A stretch of DNA of 36,588 bases, from contig JAFZSP010000103.1 in the NCBI GenBank assembly GCA_017619335.1, positions 1 to 36,588 of the forward strand, given 5' to 3'. Position 1 is the stretch's first letter. Every line of letters starts with the position of its first letter. Shown one piece after another: positions 9,344 through 17,243 of this stretch. Under the pieces are notes generated by a model, which was not told the origin of the DNA, did no database searches, and saw only the letters and a program-made list of their open reading frames with translations. The stretch is from Bacteroidaceae bacterium. GTDB lineage: Bacteria > Bacteroidota > Bacteroidia > Bacteroidales > Bacteroidaceae. The position numbers and the translations under genes were made by a program.

Positions 9344-9362
9344 TAGTGACCCATAAAATGTG

Positions 9363-10694
9363 CTAAAAATCGTCTGAAGCACGCGTTTCGGCTACAATTA
9401 CGCCTGCCAACGCCAGCAAAGAGAGGAGATTGGGGATCGTCATGAGACCATTTAGCAGGTCGGCCACGTTCCAGACCACTGTCAGTTGCACCACTGCTCC
9501 CACCCAAATGGCACCGACGTAGAGAAGCCTATATATAATAAGGTATCGCTTGCCACTGAGGTACTCCACGGCGCGCTCGCCATAGTAGCTCCAACCCAGA
9601 ATCGTGCTGAAAGCAAAAGTGAGAATACCGAAGGTCAACAACGGCGCTCCGACGACGGGAATTTTCTCAAAAGCCATCTTCGTCAGCGCACCGCCGTTCT
9701 CATAACTGATATCCGGATAGGCCAGAATACTGCTCACGAGCACCAGACCCGTGAGGGCACAGATAACCACGGTGTCCCAGAAAGTTCCTGTGGAAGACAC
9801 CAACGCCTGTCGCACGGGGTGGCGTGTCTTGGCTGCAGCAGCTACGATGGGTGCTGAACCCATTCCACTCTCATTGGAGAACAGTCCTCGAGAAATGCCG
9901 TAACGCGCGGTCATCATCACCGTTGTGCCAACAAAACCACCACCAGCTGCCTGCGGAGAGAAAGCACTCTGGCAGATGAGGCACACGGCATCCCAGACGT
10001 AAGCGCTGTTGACAAACAAGATGTAGATGCAGCCCAACACATACAACACAGCCATCAGCGGAACAAAGGCTGTGCAGAAACGGGCAATTCCGCGAACACC
10101 GAAAAGGATGACAAGGGCCGTCAGCAGTGCCACGAAGAGACCTGTCCAAAAGGTAGGAATCCCGTAGGTCTCGTAACAAAGGAGGGAAATAGCGTTGCTC
10201 TGTACCGTATTACCAATGCCAAAGGCAGCAATGGCCGTGAGTACGCAGAACGTCACCGCCAACCCTTTCCAGCCGAGGCCACGCTCCAGTGCATACATAG
10301 GGCCACCCAACATCTTGCCGTCACTGGTCTTCACGCGGTATTTCACTGCCAAAAGGCCTTCGGCATACTTCGTGGAAATACCCAAAACGCCTGTCAACCA
10401 ACACCACAACACAGCCCCAGGACCGCCCAACGCCACCGCCGTGGCAACACCTATAATGTTTCCCGTGCCAATGGTGGCTGCAAGGGAAGTGGCCAAGGCG
10501 CCGAACTGACTGACGTCGCCCTCGGCATCCGGGTCGCGACTGACAGACAGACGGATGGCGTGGAAGATACGCCGCTGCGGAAACCGCAGACGGATAGTCA
10601 AATACAAGTGGGTACCCAACAGCAGAATTATCATAGGCCAGCCCCAGAGGAAAGATGCGGCAGCGGCAATGAAGGAGTTGAAGGTCTCGGCCAT
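9363..10694 (-). CDS. alanine or glycine:cation symporter (AGCS family)
   Basis: A 443-residue protein with about ten or eleven membrane helices. AGCS hallmarks include SLAATIGTGNIIGVATAVALGGPGA (read in parts, about 68-92), the WCWLTGVLG helix, KYRVKTSDGKMLGGPMYALERG, and ARYGISRGLFSNESGMGSAPI (about 262-282). It should import small neutral amino acids with Na+. The length is normal. It lies 46 bp downstream of luxS on the same strand and probably belongs to the mtnN-luxS transcript. The exact substrate, and whether it is functionally linked to the homocysteine produced by LuxS, is not determinable. Confidence 0.92.
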   Translation of the reverse strand: MAETFNSFIAAAASFLWGWPMIILLLGTHLYLTIRLRFPQRRIFHAIRLSVSRDPDAEGDVSQFGALATSLAATIGTGNIIGVATAVALGGPGAVLWCWLTGVLGISTKYAEGLLAVKYRVKTSDGKMLGGPMYALERGLGWKGLAVTFCVLTAIAAFGIGNTVQSNAISLLCYETYGIPTFWTGLFVALLTALVILFGVRGIARFCTAFVPLMAVLYVLGCIYILFVNSAYVWDAVCLICQSAFSPQAAGGGFVGTTVMMTARYGISRGLFSNESGMGSAPIVAAAAKTRHPVRQALVSSTGTFWDTVVICALTGLVLVSSILAYPDISYENGGALTKMAFEKIPVVGAPLLTFGILTFAFSTILGWSYYGERAVEYLSGKRYLIIYRLLYVGAIWVGAVVQLTVVWNVADLLNGLMTIPNLLSLLALAGVIVAETRASDDF

Positions 10695-10740
10695 ATCAAT
10701 CTAACTCTTTAGCTCTTAAAACCCTAATACCATAAAGACC
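10695..10740. repeat. weak 7-bp repeat spacer
   Basis: The 46-bp gap between luxS and the symporter reads on the minus strand as decayed 7-bp units (for example TTAGGGT, TTTAAGA, GCTAAAG, AGTTAGA). Periodicity is much weaker than in the neighbouring mtnN-luxS spacer. Confidence 0.4.
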
Positions 10741-11235
10741 TTAAGCATCAGCAAAGACTTTGCCGTCCTCCAGCGTGACTTGAAGCATCGTGTATTCACT
10801 GTGAAAGTCATTCTGCAGGCGGTCAAGGTAACGACGACTCTCCCAGTGACACATCGGTAAATCATGCAACAGGCAGTTACCACAAGTCTCGGGCGTGGTG
10901 GCAGGCACCTCCTGCTGGGTGAGAATCCACTCCAGGCACTGGATGGTCAGTGATCGGATATCCGCCACTGCATACTCACCGGTCATCACTACATACATCC
11001 CTGTCAGACAACCCATTGGGCCCACATAAACCACATCGTCCTTAACCGCTGAATTGCGGAACCAAGTGGCCATCAGGTGCTCCAGACTATGCATGGCAGA
11101 CGGTGCCACCGCGGGTTCCTTGTTGGGTTCTGTGATGCGAAGATCAAACGTGGTGAAGCCCTTATCTTGTCTGGACACATAAATACCTGGCTTCAGATGT
11201 GTATGGTCAATCGTGAAACTCTGAATAACTTCCAT
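10741..11235 (-). CDS. luxS: S-ribosylhomocysteine lyase
   Basis: A 164-residue enzyme that cleaves S-ribosylhomocysteine to homocysteine and DPD, the precursor of autoinducer-2. The metal-binding motif HSLEH is present (His49, Glu52, His53), with Cys76 in GPMGCLTG and Cys118 in ETCGNCLLHDL, the third metal ligand. N-terminal SFTIDHTHLKPGIYVSRQD is also typical. It follows mtnN, which makes its substrate, with only a 98-bp heptamer array between them. All expected catalytic residues are present, so it should be active. Confidence 0.97.
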   Translation of the reverse strand: MEVIQSFTIDHTHLKPGIYVSRQDKGFTTFDLRITEPNKEPAVAPSAMHSLEHLMATWFRNSAVKDDVVYVGPMGCLTGMYVVMTGEYAVADIRSLTIQCLEWILTQQEVPATTPETCGNCLLHDLPMCHWESRRYLDRLQNDFHSEYTMLQVTLEDGKVFADA

Positions 11236-11333
11236 GAATCGTGAATCTTGAAACTTGAAACCTGAAACTTGAATCCTTAAACTTGAAACCTTAAACTTGG
11301 AACCTTAAACTTGAAACCTTAAACTTGGAACAA
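11236..11333. repeat. fourteen exact 7-bp tandem units filling the mtnN-luxS spacer
   Basis: The 98-bp gap between the mtnN stop codon and the luxS ATG divides without remainder into fourteen 7-bp units. On the plus strand most alternate between GAAACCT/GGAACCT and TAAACTT/GAAACTT. Units nearest luxS are the most diverged (GAATCGT, GAATCTT). The array starts and ends exactly at the two coding boundaries. Confidence 0.9.
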
Positions 11334-12047
11334 TCAATCAGCAAATGGCAGCTTGGCAAACTGCGACGGCAGGGCCGTGAGGAAACGGCGGGTGACGGCG
11401 AAGGAGTGGTCTGCCATCTCGTCCCAGAAGTTCAGGTACTGCTGCAGATGCTTGTCGGCCCCTGGGGTGTCACTGATGATGCGAAAACTGACGAAGGGCA
11501 CCGCATGCAGGAAACACGTCTGCGCAATGGCGGCACTTTCCATATCAACTGCCAGCGCATCCGGGAACACAGCCTTAATCTTTTCTAACTGGGCGACATC
11601 ACTGATGAACTGATCCCCTGTGACAATCAGACCGGCGGAGAGTTGAGTGTCAAGAGAAGAGAGTGGAGCGTTTTCCACCAATTCTTCCTCGGCGCGGAAA
11701 CGGGCGGGCAGGCCCTGCATCTGTCCTGGTTCGCACCCAGGGATGGTCACATCGTGATAGGCCGTTTCTGTGCTCACGACCACATCCATCACCTTTTGTT
11801 TGGCATCAAGTCCTCCAGCACAGCCGGTGGAAATGATGGCATCAGGGTGGTAACGACGGATAAGGGTCGTGGCTCCCACGGCGGCGTTTACTTTTCCCAT
11901 TCCGCATTGGAGGAGAATGAGTGTGTTCTGCCCCAGCTGTCCTATGGTGAAGCTGTAGTTGCCGTCGGTTTCTGTATGTGCCTCGCCGAGCAGTGTCGTC
12001 AACTGTGCATGCTCCTTCTGCATGGCCGAGAGTACTCCTATTATCAT
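11334..12047 (-). CDS. mtnN: 5'-methylthioadenosine/S-adenosylhomocysteine nucleosidase
   Basis: A 237-residue enzyme that splits adenine from MTA and SAH, giving S-ribosylhomocysteine for LuxS. The start is set at MIIGVLSAM (12047) because it puts the catalytic acid at Glu12 (SAMQKE), as in the E. coli enzyme; a 15-codon upstream extension is unlikely. Other motifs are GCAGGLD, AVDMESAAIAQ (substrate-binding Glu) and RIISDTPGAD (catalytic Asp). A perfect promoter lies about 45 bp upstream. luxS and the amino-acid symporter follow on the same strand. Confidence 0.95.
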   Translation of the reverse strand: MIIGVLSAMQKEHAQLTTLLGEAHTETDGNYSFTIGQLGQNTLILLQCGMGKVNAAVGATTLIRRYHPDAIISTGCAGGLDAKQKVMDVVVSTETAYHDVTIPGCEPGQMQGLPARFRAEEELVENAPLSSLDTQLSAGLIVTGDQFISDVAQLEKIKAVFPDALAVDMESAAIAQTCFLHAVPFVSFRIISDTPGADKHLQQYLNFWDEMADHSFAVTRRFLTALPSQFAKLPFAD

Positions 12048-12089
12048 AGTTTTGTTGTCTTTTAAACGATGATTATTCAAATTCAGCCA

Positions 12090-12121
12090 CAAAGGTAGCG
12101 TTTTCTCCTGACATGAGCAAA
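12090..12121 (-). promoter_or_regulatory. promoter of mtnN-luxS
   Basis: Minus strand: TTTG (12121-12118), 20-nt spacer, TACCTTTG (12097-12090). Transcription should start near 12084, giving a leader of about 37 nt for mtnN. Confidence 0.7.
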
Positions 12122-12137
12122 AAAAAGTACAAAAAAG

Positions 12138-12163
12138 AGCTGCACCCCTTGCGGAGTGCAGCT
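12138..12163 (-). terminator. intrinsic terminator after the outer-membrane protein gene
   Basis: AGCTGCAC (12138-12145) pairs with GTGCAGCT (12156-12163). On the minus strand the hairpin is followed by C then TTTTTT, starting 29 nt past the stop of the beta-barrel gene. It separates that gene from the mtnN promoter. Confidence 0.8.
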
Positions 12164-12192
12164 TTTATTCATCTTCTGTGAACAGTTTCTGT

Positions 12193-12708
12193 TTAGAAAG
12201 TGTAATAAACGCCGAGTGTGAGAGCATTCTCATTAGCATTCAAAGAGAAGCGGTTCCAGTCCTCTCTGTGCTGGTAGCCCAGGTAACCGAGCTGGGAGAT
12301 GATGCTCAGATTGTCGCTGAGGTTGATGGCGATACCCGGACGAAGACCAACGTGCCAAACGGTGGAAGCATCCACGCCGCTGGGCTTGTGGCTGCCGAGA
12401 CCGAAACCACCATCCACGAACAGGCTGGCGATACCCATCTTAGCATAGGTGTAACGAACGAAGGGAGCAGCAACAACGTCGGTGTAGTCACCAGCAGCCT
12501 TGTTGGCCACCTTCAGACCCAGTTCCAGACCGAGGCTGAGTTTCTCGTCGAGGTTGTAACCAATCTGAGGAGCAATGTTGAAAACAGTCTGTGCATCAGC
12601 ATCCTTAGCCTTCTCGGTGTTGAAACCAAGGCCACCGCCAACCCAAACCTGTGCATTAGCGCTCAAAGAAGCGACTGCAAAAGCAGCCATCAGAAGAATC
12701 TTTTTCAT
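12193..12708 (-). CDS. small outer-membrane beta-barrel protein
   Basis: A 171-residue protein. The start at MKKILLMAAFAVASLSANAQ gives a clean signal peptide (1-20); an eight-codon upstream extension would spoil it. The mature part alternates hydrophobic and polar residues with repeated Gly (VWVGGGLGFN, IGYNLDEKLSLGLELGLKV, LFVDGGFGLG) and ends in VYYTF, an aromatic C-terminus typical of outer-membrane barrels (OmpA/OprF-like PF13505 group). About eight strands are expected. It is a single-gene unit with its own promoter and terminator and a leader of about 125 nt containing a hairpin. Confidence 0.85.
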   Translation of the reverse strand: MKKILLMAAFAVASLSANAQVWVGGGLGFNTEKAKDADAQTVFNIAPQIGYNLDEKLSLGLELGLKVANKAAGDYTDVVAAPFVRYTYAKMGIASLFVDGGFGLGSHKPSGVDASTVWHVGLRPGIAINLSDNLSIISQLGYLGYQHREDWNRFSLNANENALTLGVYYTF

Positions 12709-12784
12709 AATCTTTCTTGTTTTTATTATCACTTATTACCTTTCCTACTCTTTTCTGGGTTTTCGGAATCTCCCATATTTCTTC

Positions 12785-12806
12785 ACAGCCCGGAGGCTGT
12801 TTTTTT
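12785..12806 (+). terminator. terminator-like hairpin in the leader of the barrel gene
   Basis: ACAGCC (12785-12790) and GGCTGT (12795-12800) form a hairpin with a CGGA loop, followed by six T on the plus strand. No plus-strand gene ends here. On the minus strand it lies within the 5' leader of the beta-barrel mRNA, about 77 nt before the ATG. Confidence 0.5.
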
Positions 12807-12839
12807 AAAAAATATCACTTTACTTCTCAAAAGCGGGTG

Positions 12840-12871
12840 CAAAGGTACGGCGCTCTGCAGAAACAGCCAAA
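12840..12871 (-). promoter_or_regulatory. promoter of the beta-barrel gene
   Basis: Minus strand: TTTG (12871-12868), 20-nt spacer, TACCTTTG (12847-12840), then CACCCGC. It is a perfect consensus match. The start of transcription is predicted near 12834. Confidence 0.75.
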
Positions 12872-12941
12872 CTTTTTAACAGAAATCGTTCTTCAAACCG
12901 AATAATTGCACACTTTTGTGGATAAATTGACGTTTTTTATG

Positions 12942-14222
12942 TTATTTAGCATCTATTTTGCGAATAGATTCTGTCACCAAACGGAAAACGGGCTCGTAAC
13001 TTGTGTGGATGGCGTGTTGCCAGTTGTCCTGGGGTGTGTGGTACCAGGGAAAGGCGTCGCCCTCCTCATTCTCAAAGAACACACAGGGCACTCCTCTGAC
13101 GGCAAAAGGATAGTGGTCGCTCTTCTCTGCCAATTCTCCGCGCTTGAGGGACTGGAAGAGGCCGCCAGAACGATTGACGTCCTCAAAAAGGGAGAAAGCC
13201 CACGCTCCTGCATCGCTCATCTCACAGTAGAGGGCAGGATTATTATCTCCCACCATATCTATATTAAATAGGTAGCGGATCTGGGAGAGGGGCACGACAG
13301 GATGCTCCACAAACCAGCGCGACCCGCGCAGATAGGCATCCTCTCCTGAGAAAGCGAGGAAATACATATCAAATTCGGGACGGTGCTGTGCATAGTGTGC
13401 TGCAAGGGTCACCAGCATGGCGCTGCCAGAGGCATTGTCGTTGGCTCCTGCATAGAACACCTTCTTGCCGAAGTTGCCGAGATGGTCATAATGTGCTGTG
13501 AAGACGTAACAGCTGTCATGACGCTGGCCGCTGATCTTGGCAATAACATTATTGGTGGCATAGTCTTTATAGAACTTCTGCTCCACGTTCAGGCGGATGC
13601 TTTTGGCCCCTTCGATGCAGTCTGCCATCACCCAGACGTTGGGCTTCTGCATCACGCGCTCGCCGTAGGCCTTGTAGAACTTCAGCGGCTCCCGCCAAGT
13701 ATAGATGATGCCGGCGTTGCTGCAACTGTCCGGATTCTGAAGACGTTGGAAATCCTTCCGTTGCTTGTAGGAGTACCAAAAGTCACAGACAACGTATGCA
13801 CCTCTGTTTTCCTCGCGAGCCAGGTCGGCGAAGATTTTCTGACTGTCATAGTTCAGGGTGTCAATGAAGTAGAGAGGGTACTCGCCCTTCGCTCCCGGGG
13901 CGTACTCACGGAAGGTGAAATCACGACCGGCCTTCAGTTTGCGACCATCCACAGACATTTCCGCCTTTCCGGGAAAGGTATTGATATCCAGTGTGAAAGG
14001 CTGCAACATCACGGTATCGGCTCCTGCCCGGCGGTACTCCTGTGCCAGGAACTTCTCGGCTCGGCGAACTCCATCGTGGGCGTAGCCGCGGCCCTGGAAC
14101 TTCTTGGAGCTGAGGACTTTTACGACCTTCTTATAAAGCGGCAAATCCTGTGCGCCGAGTGGCGTGACGGGCAGGACTGTCAGCACCACGGCGCACAGGA
14201 TGGTTGATAAGTTTTTCAGCAT
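12942..14222 (-). CDS. secreted M28-family metallopeptidase
   Basis: About 426 residues with a signal peptide (MLKNLSTILCAVVLTVLPVTPLGAQ). M28 zinc-site motifs appear in order: AHYDHLG (about 242), GANDNASGSA (about 258-267), FSGED (about 287-291, catalytic Glu followed by Asp), NIDMVG (about 319) and YHTPQDN (about 393-399). It probably releases N-terminal amino acids in the periplasm. I chose ATG 14222 because it begins the signal peptide; an in-frame ATG at 14252 overlaps the upstream stop (TGATG) and would add ten residues, so coupled initiation there is a real alternative. It is the last gene of the peptidase operon. Confidence 0.9.
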   Translation of the reverse strand: MLKNLSTILCAVVLTVLPVTPLGAQDLPLYKKVVKVLSSKKFQGRGYAHDGVRRAEKFLAQEYRRAGADTVMLQPFTLDINTFPGKAEMSVDGRKLKAGRDFTFREYAPGAKGEYPLYFIDTLNYDSQKIFADLAREENRGAYVVCDFWYSYKQRKDFQRLQNPDSCSNAGIIYTWREPLKFYKAYGERVMQKPNVWVMADCIEGAKSIRLNVEQKFYKDYATNNVIAKISGQRHDSCYVFTAHYDHLGNFGKKVFYAGANDNASGSAMLVTLAAHYAQHRPEFDMYFLAFSGEDAYLRGSRWFVEHPVVPLSQIRYLFNIDMVGDNNPALYCEMSDAGAWAFSLFEDVNRSGGLFQSLKRGELAEKSDHYPFAVRGVPCVFFENEEGDAFPWYHTPQDNWQHAIHTSYEPVFRLVTESIRKIDAK

Positions 14223-14251
14223 TGTCTTGCAGATTAAGAACCTTCTGAGCA

Positions 14252-15457
14252 TCAGATGCCCAGTTTCTTGCGGATGTCTGCGGGAATGGCGTTCTTGTTA
14301 ATGAGGAAGTCCATCGTGCGTGCTGCAATGTAGGACTTGGTCATATACCAGATGCCCTGATAATCACCCGTCAGGCCCCATGAGTTCTTGACCATGTAGT
14401 ACTCTTTGCCGTTCTGGTCTTTGGCGAGACCGTAGATGTGCATTCCGTGGTCGTCGGTGAGTTCCCAGCCGTCAAAGTCCTTCTGGCGCTGCTCCTGGGA
14501 AGGAATCATTTCGGGTGCATTGACGCCGAGGCTGTCAATGAAGTTCTTGCGATCAGCGGCTTTCAGTTTGAGCCACTTGGCTTGGTCGCTACCCGTGAGG
14601 CCTTCGGCACTCTTGGTGTTGTAGAGAATGGCCAGTCCCTGACGTGTGAAGCCCTCGTCACTGACGTCACCGCCCCAAGCCACCGTGTAGCCGTTGTCCA
14701 GAGCATTGTCAATGATGCGCATCATTTCATCCATTGGCACGTTGTAACTGTGGTCCCAACGCCAGTTGTCCTGCACCTCTACCGCAAAGCTGGTATAGAA
14801 GGGATGGTGAGTGTAGGAAGTGATGCTGACATAGTCGTTCCAGTCCAGTCCGAGGCTGGCGGCAAAGGTCTTCGGGGTGTATTGCTGTCCCTGATAGGTG
14901 AAGGACTCCGGTGTCTTGCCGAGATAAGCATCCAAGATACCTTGCAGGCCGGGTTTCCACTGGTTGGAGATGGTCTTGGCCTTGTTGGTAGCAACGGCAT
15001 TGACGAAAGGATTCATAACGGAGAAGAACTCGTTGAAGTTGGCCAGCGTGTCACCAATCATTGTTCCGGGCTTGGCCATCGCATCCTCTGGGACAATACC
15101 GTGGTTCTTAATGATGAGGAGCACGTCACCGGCGCTGCCGCCCTGTTCGAATTGGCTGTCACCATGCATACGGACGGTCAGTTCGGCACGTTCCATATAG
15201 TCCTTGTTGCAGACAAACATTTCTGCCAGGTCGTAGGTCTTGCCTGTCTTCTTGAGGATTTCGCTCTCAAAGAAGCTGAGGGTGCTATAGGCCCAGCAGG
15301 TGCCGCTGCGGTTCTGGTTCTTCACGCTGGTGATAGGCATCTCTTTAATGGTGGTGAAAACGGGTTTGTTGGAAGGTGTTTCCTTCTTTTCTTTCTTGGC
15401 TGCGAAGCCAGGGATGGCCAAAAGGACGGCCAGCAGGATTGCGATTGTTTTCTTCAT
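14252..15457 (-). CDS. C1B (aminopeptidase C/bleomycin hydrolase-like) cysteine peptidase
   Basis: A 401-residue exported papain-fold peptidase. The signal peptide spans about 1-20 (MKKTIAILLAVLLAIPGFAA) and is followed by a charged linker. Active-site Cys54 sits in NQNRSGTCWAYSTLSF, His in DDHGMHIYG (about 337) and Asn in MVKNSWGLTG (about 355), the full C1 triad. Large insertions between Cys and His match the C1B subgroup. Unlike cytoplasmic PepC it is secreted. It lies between the M24 and M28 peptidase genes; the upstream spacer is an 18-bp tandem repeat and the downstream gene overlaps its stop. Confidence 0.9.
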   Translation of the reverse strand: MKKTIAILLAVLLAIPGFAAKKEKKETPSNKPVFTTIKEMPITSVKNQNRSGTCWAYSTLSFFESEILKKTGKTYDLAEMFVCNKDYMERAELTVRMHGDSQFEQGGSAGDVLLIIKNHGIVPEDAMAKPGTMIGDTLANFNEFFSVMNPFVNAVATNKAKTISNQWKPGLQGILDAYLGKTPESFTYQGQQYTPKTFAASLGLDWNDYVSITSYTHHPFYTSFAVEVQDNWRWDHSYNVPMDEMMRIIDNALDNGYTVAWGGDVSDEGFTRQGLAILYNTKSAEGLTGSDQAKWLKLKAADRKNFIDSLGVNAPEMIPSQEQRQKDFDGWELTDDHGMHIYGLAKDQNGKEYYMVKNSWGLTGDYQGIWYMTKSYIAARTMDFLINKNAIPADIRKKLGI

Positions 15458-15475
15458 GTTAATGGGGTTTTATTT

Positions 15476-15529
15476 GAAGTTATAGATGCTATAGAAGTTA
15501 TAGATGCTATAGAAGCTATAGATGCTATA
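15476..15529. repeat. three 18-bp (six 9-bp) tandem repeats
   Basis: The unit GAAGTTATAGATGCTATA occurs three times in a row (15476, 15494, 15512; the third has one change). Each unit is itself two related 9-mers, GAAGTTATA and GATGCTATA. It fills most of the 78-bp gap between the M24 and C1B genes. Confidence 0.9.
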
Positions 15530-15535
15530 GGAGAC

Positions 15536-16936
15536 TCAACGTTGTGCAAGGAAGGCTTCCAGGTCCTGGACCTGATAGGGGATCATCTTCTCACCAAGGT
15601 AACGGCAACCGTCGGCGGTAATGAGCAAGTCGTCTTCGATGCGGATGCCTCCGAAGTCCTTGTACTGTTCAATGAGGTCGAAGTTCAGGAACTCGGCACA
15701 GTGGCCCTTGGCACGCCACTCGTCAATGAGGGCTGGAATGAAATAGATACCTGGCTCGTCTGTCATCACATACCCCTCTTTCAGGCGACGGCCAAAACGC
15801 AGGGCGTTGGTGCCGAACTGATCCAGGCGGGGTCTCACTTCATCGTCGAAGCCTACGTGAATCTGTCCCAGACCTTCCATATCGTGTACATCCATTCCCA
15901 TGGCGTGTCCCAGTCCGTGGGGGAAGAAGAGGGCGTGGGCGCCGGCTTCCAGGGAAGCGTCTGTGTCACCCCGCATCAGTCCCAGGGCTTTCAGTCCCTC
16001 GGTGATTACACGTGCAGCACCGAAATGAACGTCCCACCACTTCACCTCGGGCGCTGCCATTTCGAAGGCGCGGTCGTGGGCGTCCACCACAATCTGGTAA
16101 ATCTCCCGTTGGCGCTGGGTGAAGCGCCCGCTGATGGGCGTGGTGCGGGTGTTATCTGAGCAGTAGTTCTCATTGGTCTCGGCGCCGCAGTCACAGAGCA
16201 TCAGCCGTCCTGCCTCTAACGGACACGGCGAGGGATAACCGTGCATGATTTCACCGTGCATGGACAGGATGGAAGGGAAGCTGGTGATGCAACCACGGGA
16301 GGAGGCGATACCGCTGATGCGACCAGCGATTTCCTGTTCTGTGACTCCGGGCTGGCACATCTTCATGGCAGTGGTGTGCATCTCATAACCGATGGCACAG
16401 GCACGTTCGATTTCTGCCACCTCCTCGGGTGATTTGACGATACGCTGTGCCACCACCGCTTGGATGAGTTTCAGACTGGCCTCCGAGCGCTGGTTACGAG
16501 GGTGAATCCCTGTGAGGTCCATCAGCTGGATCATTTGGTCATGACGATAGGGCGGAAGGAAATGAATCTGGCGTCCACGGTCCTGAGCCTCCTGCACCAG
16601 ACTTTCCAGACGGCTCATTGGACCGCTCTTCTCCACCCCACAGGCATAAGCCATATCGCCCACGCTCTCGACACTGCCAAACCATACAATATCCTCAATA
16701 TCAATATCATCACCAATAAGCCATTCGTCACCGCTGTCGGCATCTATGACACCCACGAGGCCGTCCCGCTGGAGGCCAAAATAATAGAGAAAGGAACTGT
16801 CCTGACGGAACTTGTAGCCGTTGGAGGGATAGTTCATGGGGGACTCGTTGTTTCCGAAGAAGAGGATGAGTCCGTTCTGCATTCGCTGGCGCAACGCTTG
16901 ACGCCGCTGAATATAAGTCTGTTTGTCAAATAGCAT
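15536..16936 (-). CDS. pepP: Xaa-Pro aminopeptidase (M24B)
   Basis: A 466-residue metallopeptidase expected to remove N-terminal residues preceding proline. It has an N-terminal creatinase-like domain (about 1-165) and a C-terminal pita-bread domain. Visible metal-site motifs are CDCGAETNENYCSDNTRT (two Asp ligands, about 247-264), HGLGHAMGMDVHD (about 339-351), TDEPGIYF (about 391-398) and GGIRIEDD (about 428-435). No signal peptide is seen, so it is probably cytoplasmic, unlike its neighbours. It follows the small unknown gene by 30 bp in the peptidase operon. The gene symbol rests on family resemblance. Confidence 0.93.
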   Translation of the reverse strand: MLFDKQTYIQRRQALRQRMQNGLILFFGNNESPMNYPSNGYKFRQDSSFLYYFGLQRDGLVGVIDADSGDEWLIGDDIDIEDIVWFGSVESVGDMAYACGVEKSGPMSRLESLVQEAQDRGRQIHFLPPYRHDQMIQLMDLTGIHPRNQRSEASLKLIQAVVAQRIVKSPEEVAEIERACAIGYEMHTTAMKMCQPGVTEQEIAGRISGIASSRGCITSFPSILSMHGEIMHGYPSPCPLEAGRLMLCDCGAETNENYCSDNTRTTPISGRFTQRQREIYQIVVDAHDRAFEMAAPEVKWWDVHFGAARVITEGLKALGLMRGDTDASLEAGAHALFFPHGLGHAMGMDVHDMEGLGQIHVGFDDEVRPRLDQFGTNALRFGRRLKEGYVMTDEPGIYFIPALIDEWRAKGHCAEFLNFDLIEQYKDFGGIRIEDDLLITADGCRYLGEKMIPYQVQDLEAFLAQR

Positions 16937-16966
16937 AATATTCTGGGATTGATGATTGGGGATAGA

Positions 16967-17227
16967 TTACAACTGATATTCTTTCTGCAAAATGACGCGC
17001 ATCTGTTCCAGAACGGCGAATTGTCCATTGTAGGTGCCTCGCTCGTTCATCTGACGCTGCAGGACTTTGATCATTCGCTGGACGGTTCGATGGAGGTCCG
17101 GAATGTGCGCTGCGGGCATTTCCAGTGACGGCGGGAGTTTGTCCATCCGCTGCTGGAACCACTCATAACACTCCTTGACTTCCTCGAGTGTATAACTTTT
17201 CTTGAAACAGGTGTTGACGGCTGCCAT
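16967..17227 (-). CDS. small helical protein of unknown function
   Basis: An 86-residue, probably all-helical cytoplasmic protein: YTLEEVKECYEWFQQRMDKLPPSL, a middle segment HIPDLHRTVQRMIKVL, and a C-terminal helix. The pattern of an acidic YTxEE start, a central LP and an I.D...V helix recalls small Bacteroidetes proteins of the DUF6965 type, but I hold this only tentatively. It sits 16 bp after the C11 gene and 30 bp before the M24 gene, so it is co-transcribed with the peptidases. There are no catalytic residues or signal peptide. Confidence 0.7.
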   Translation of the reverse strand: MAAVNTCFKKSYTLEEVKECYEWFQQRMDKLPPSLEMPAAHIPDLHRTVQRMIKVLQRQMNERGTYNGQFAVLEQMRVILQKEYQL

Positions 17228-17243
17228 AGGTCAAAACGTTTTC

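Noticed and set aside
12916..12924. Single TGTGGATAA match to a DnaA box
   Set aside because: One isolated box without neighbours or AT-rich unwinding region is expected by chance; no chromosomal origin is indicated.
14438..16159. Open frame of 573 codons on the plus strand
   Set aside because: It crosses the C1B and M24 genes and the 18-bp repeats between them on the opposite strand; its repeated EVIDAI residues come from that repeat.
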